Positions 5,136-6,701 of a stretch of DNA of 6,701 nt are shown here, piece after piece. A model generated the notes under the pieces. It did not search any database. It was given only the letters and a program-made list of their open reading frames with translations, and was not told where the DNA came from. The DNA lies in assembly GCA_046724665.1 (NCBI GenBank), contig JBKOWZ010000134.1:1-6701 (forward strand), given 5' to 3'. The position numbers and the translations under genes are program-made. Within the stretch, counting starts at the first letter, position 1. Every line of letters begins with the position of its first letter. Source of the DNA: Actinocrinis sp046724665 (lineage in GTDB: Bacteria; Actinomycetota; Actinomycetes; Streptomycetales; Catenulisporaceae).

Positions 5136-6359
5136 ATGGCAGCCAGCGTCGTGTTCCGCAACAAGACCGGCGGCTCGGAGACCCTGGCCGTGACCCCGGG
5201 CCAGCCGCTCGAGGACGTCCTGCGGGCCAACGGCATCCCGGTCAACGCGGTGCTGGCCTACCGCGACGGGAAGGTGATCCCGGAGAGCACCACCGTCGTC
5301 GGGCCCGACGACGTGATCGAGCTGCGCCAGGTGCGTCACTACGACCTGGACGTGCTGCGCAACCCGAAGACGCACACCTACGGCGCGCCCGACCCCGTGT
5401 ATGTCAAGAACGTGCTCTTCGACCACGGCGGCACCCTCGAGCGGCGCGCCGAGCAACTCGGCGCCGACGCCTTCGTCGAGTACGTCGAGAAGACCTTCGT
5501 GCAGAGCGTCGCGTTCGGCGAGACGATGCGCCACGGCGACCGCGTGGTGATCGGCCTCTCGGGCGGCCGGGACAGCGTCGCTTATCTCAAGCTGCTGGAA
5601 CGCACCCGTGGCCAGTGGCCACAGGTCGAGATGACCGCGGTCACCATCACCGGCCTGCCCGACTGGGAGGAGCCGGCCACCTTCCAGGCCGCGCTCGACG
5701 CCTGCGAAGGCCTCGGCGTCGATCACGTCATCGTCACCGCCGACGAGGTCGCGGACGTGTTCAAGCTGCGCATGCCGTTCGTGGACGTGATGAGCCGGCT
5801 GGTCGCGGGGGAGCACCGCAACCTGAACATGGTGATCGGGCACCAGGTGCTGCGCCGGATGCTCGAGCGCGAGGCGACCCGGCGCGGCGCCCCGGTGGTC
5901 GCCTTCGGCTTCAACGCGGACGACCTGGTCGCCAGCATGGTCACCTGGTTCACCGCCGGATACCGGATGGGCGGCATCCCGACCCGCGAGCTCGGCGAGT
6001 TCCGGTATGTGTTCCCGCTCTACCGGATCACCAAGAAGGAGCTGACCCTCTACCTCGAGCTGGTCGCGCCGGAGCTGAACCGGCAGGGCGCGCCGGGGCG
6101 CTTCGCCACCGGCCCGGACGAGCGCTCCATGGCGTACGGGATCGCCGACCACCTCTACGACCTGTGGCCCGGCATCGACTACTACCTGTTCAGCGCGTTC
6201 GAGAACGTGCAGCGCTCGCTGCTGCCGATCGTCGATGACCTCTGCCGCGTCTGCGGGGGCCGCTACCTGTGCCAGGAGGGCGTGCGCAACCCGGCCGGGC
6301 TGTGCGACGTATGCGGGTTCTTCCAACGCCAGGAGGTCCTGCGAGCGGATGTCGCATGA
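5136..6359 (+). CDS. ThiS/MoaD-like domain fused to a TtuA/Ncs6-like PP-loop ATPase
   Basis: A 407-residue protein with three parts. Residues 1-70 resemble the beta-grasp fold of ThiS/MoaD sulfur carriers (PLEDVLRANGI, AYRDGKVIPES, GPDDVIELRQV), but the fold runs on into RHYDLD without the terminal Gly-Gly that carries sulfur. Residues 115-345 form a PP-loop ATPase: the signature SGGRDS at 142-147 binds ATP phosphates, and GFNADD at 258-263 matches the GHNADD motif of the tRNA 2-thiolation enzymes TtuA and Ncs6. The C terminus has five Cys (370, 373, 379, 390, 393; CRVC...C...CDVC) as in the zinc finger of that family. In TtuA/Ncs6 a CxxC pair just before the GHNADD segment and a third Cys near the end hold the catalytic or Fe-S site. 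Here the corresponding stretch reads LNMVIGHQVLRRML (230-243), and there is no Cys from 191 to 369. The enzyme may thus adenylate a substrate, perhaps the adjacent peptide, without acting as a thiolase. A diverged tRNA-modifying enzyme is the alternative. Confidence 0.85.
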   Translation: MAASVVFRNKTGGSETLAVTPGQPLEDVLRANGIPVNAVLAYRDGKVIPESTTVVGPDDVIELRQVRHYDLDVLRNPKTHTYGAPDPVYVKNVLFDHGGTLERRAEQLGADAFVEYVEKTFVQSVAFGETMRHGDRVVIGLSGGRDSVAYLKLLERTRGQWPQVEMTAVTITGLPDWEEPATFQAALDACEGLGVDHVIVTADEVADVFKLRMPFVDVMSRLVAGEHRNLNMVIGHQVLRRMLEREATRRGAPVVAFGFNADDLVASMVTWFTAGYRMGGIPTRELGEFRYVFPLYRITKKELTLYLELVAPELNRQGAPGRFATGPDERSMAYGIADHLYDLWPGIDYYLFSAFENVQRSLLPIVDDLCRVCGGRYLCQEGVRNPAGLCDVCGFFQRQEVLRADVA

Positions 6360-6701
6360 CCGCTCGCACCACCGGCCGCGCGAGCGGCCGTACGACCCGG
6401 CCCTGGTACGAGGACTACTTCAGTTCCGCGTTCTGGGCCGTCGCCGAGCACGAATACACGGCCGAGCGCACCGGCCGCGAGGTCGAGTACCTCGCCTCCG
6501 TGCTCGGCCGGCACGCCCCGGGGCGGCGCGTGCTTGACCTGGGCTGCGGCACCGGCCGGCACGCGATCGGCCTCGCCGCCCGCGGCCACGAGGTCGTCGG
6601 CCTCGACGTGAGCGAGTGGGCGCTCGACCGCGCGGCCGAGGCGGCGCGTGCGGCCGGAGTCGAGGCGCGGTGGGTGCGCTGCGATCTGCTGCGCGCGAGG
6701 C
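6356..6701 (+). CDS. Class I SAM-dependent methyltransferase (5' part)
   Basis: An open frame from the ATG at 6356, overlapping the stop of the PP-loop gene (ATGA), continues past the right edge. The visible 115 residues begin with an Arg/Thr-rich tail, then WYEDYFSSAFW (17-27), a common opening of the small-molecule methyltransferase group. Next come motif I VLDLGCGTGRHAIGLA at about 59-74, which is the SAM-binding glycine loop, motif II VVGLDVSEWALDRAAEAA at about 80-97 with the acidic residue that holds the ribose, and WVRCDLL as the start of motif III. The ATG at 6349 is in another frame and can be excluded. An AGGAGG at 6331-6336 lies upstream but 19 nt from the start, so coupling to the previous gene is more likely to drive translation. 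It would transfer a methyl group from SAM. The target (peptide terminus, thiol, amide or carboxylate) cannot be told because the C-terminal half is missing. Confidence 0.9.
   Translation, partial: MTARTTGRASGRTTRPWYEDYFSSAFWAVAEHEYTAERTGREVEYLASVLGRHAPGRRVLDLGCGTGRHAIGLAARGHEVVGLDVSEWALDRAAEAARAAGVEARWVRCDLLRAR

Noticed and set aside
5136..5345. Functional sulfur carrier of ThiS/MoaD type
   Set aside because: The domain does not end in Gly-Gly and is fused to the following enzyme, so a C-terminal thiocarboxylate cannot form.
6235..6537. A 100-residue + strand frame across the PP-loop / methyltransferase junction
   Set aside because: It is out of frame with both supported genes. The methyltransferase motifs lie in the frame of the ATG at 6356.

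Overview
The window comes from a high-GC actinomycete. Every gene that can be supported is on the + strand, the codons favour G or C in the third position, GTG starts occur, genes are joined by ATGA stop/start overlaps, and the one clear promoter has a TTGACA / TAGCGT layout. No marker allows a genus to be named.

Layout. (1) Positions 1-3025 form one transcription unit: the 3' end of an unrecognised gene, then a three-gene ABC-2 type exporter with one ATPase and two different six-helix permeases. The two permease genes are each coupled to the gene before by an ATGA overlap. (2) Positions 3026-3564 hold no credible gene but are unusually structured: degenerate 31-bp tandem repeats, a 17-bp tandem array, a perfect 30-bp direct repeat flanking that array, and a G-run tract able to form G-quadruplexes. 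(3) From about 3565 a second unit begins. A strong promoter whose spacer is filled by a 20-bp near-perfect palindrome drives a 51-residue peptide gene, an alkaline-phosphatase-superfamily hydrolase, a ThiS/MoaD-like beta-grasp domain fused to a TtuA/Ncs6-like PP-loop ATPase, and a class I methyltransferase that runs off the right edge.

Interpretation. The second unit looks like a biosynthetic cluster for a ribosomally made, modified peptide (RiPP). The small peptide has a leader-like helix and a short Cys/Thr-rich tail ending in Trp (TTCTDCVPNW). The genes beside it encode an ATP-dependent activating enzyme, a phosphoester hydrolase and a methyltransferase. None of the common RiPP maturases (LanM/LanKC, YcaO, radical SAM, lasso cyclase) is in the window. 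The PP-loop protein keeps its ATP-binding motifs and C-terminal zinc-finger cysteines but has no cysteines where tRNA thiolases of this family carry their catalytic or Fe-S cysteines. It may therefore activate its substrate with ATP without transferring sulfur itself. The upstream exporter is a plausible export or immunity system for the product. The chemistry is inferred, and I do not recognise this gene set as a characterised pathway.
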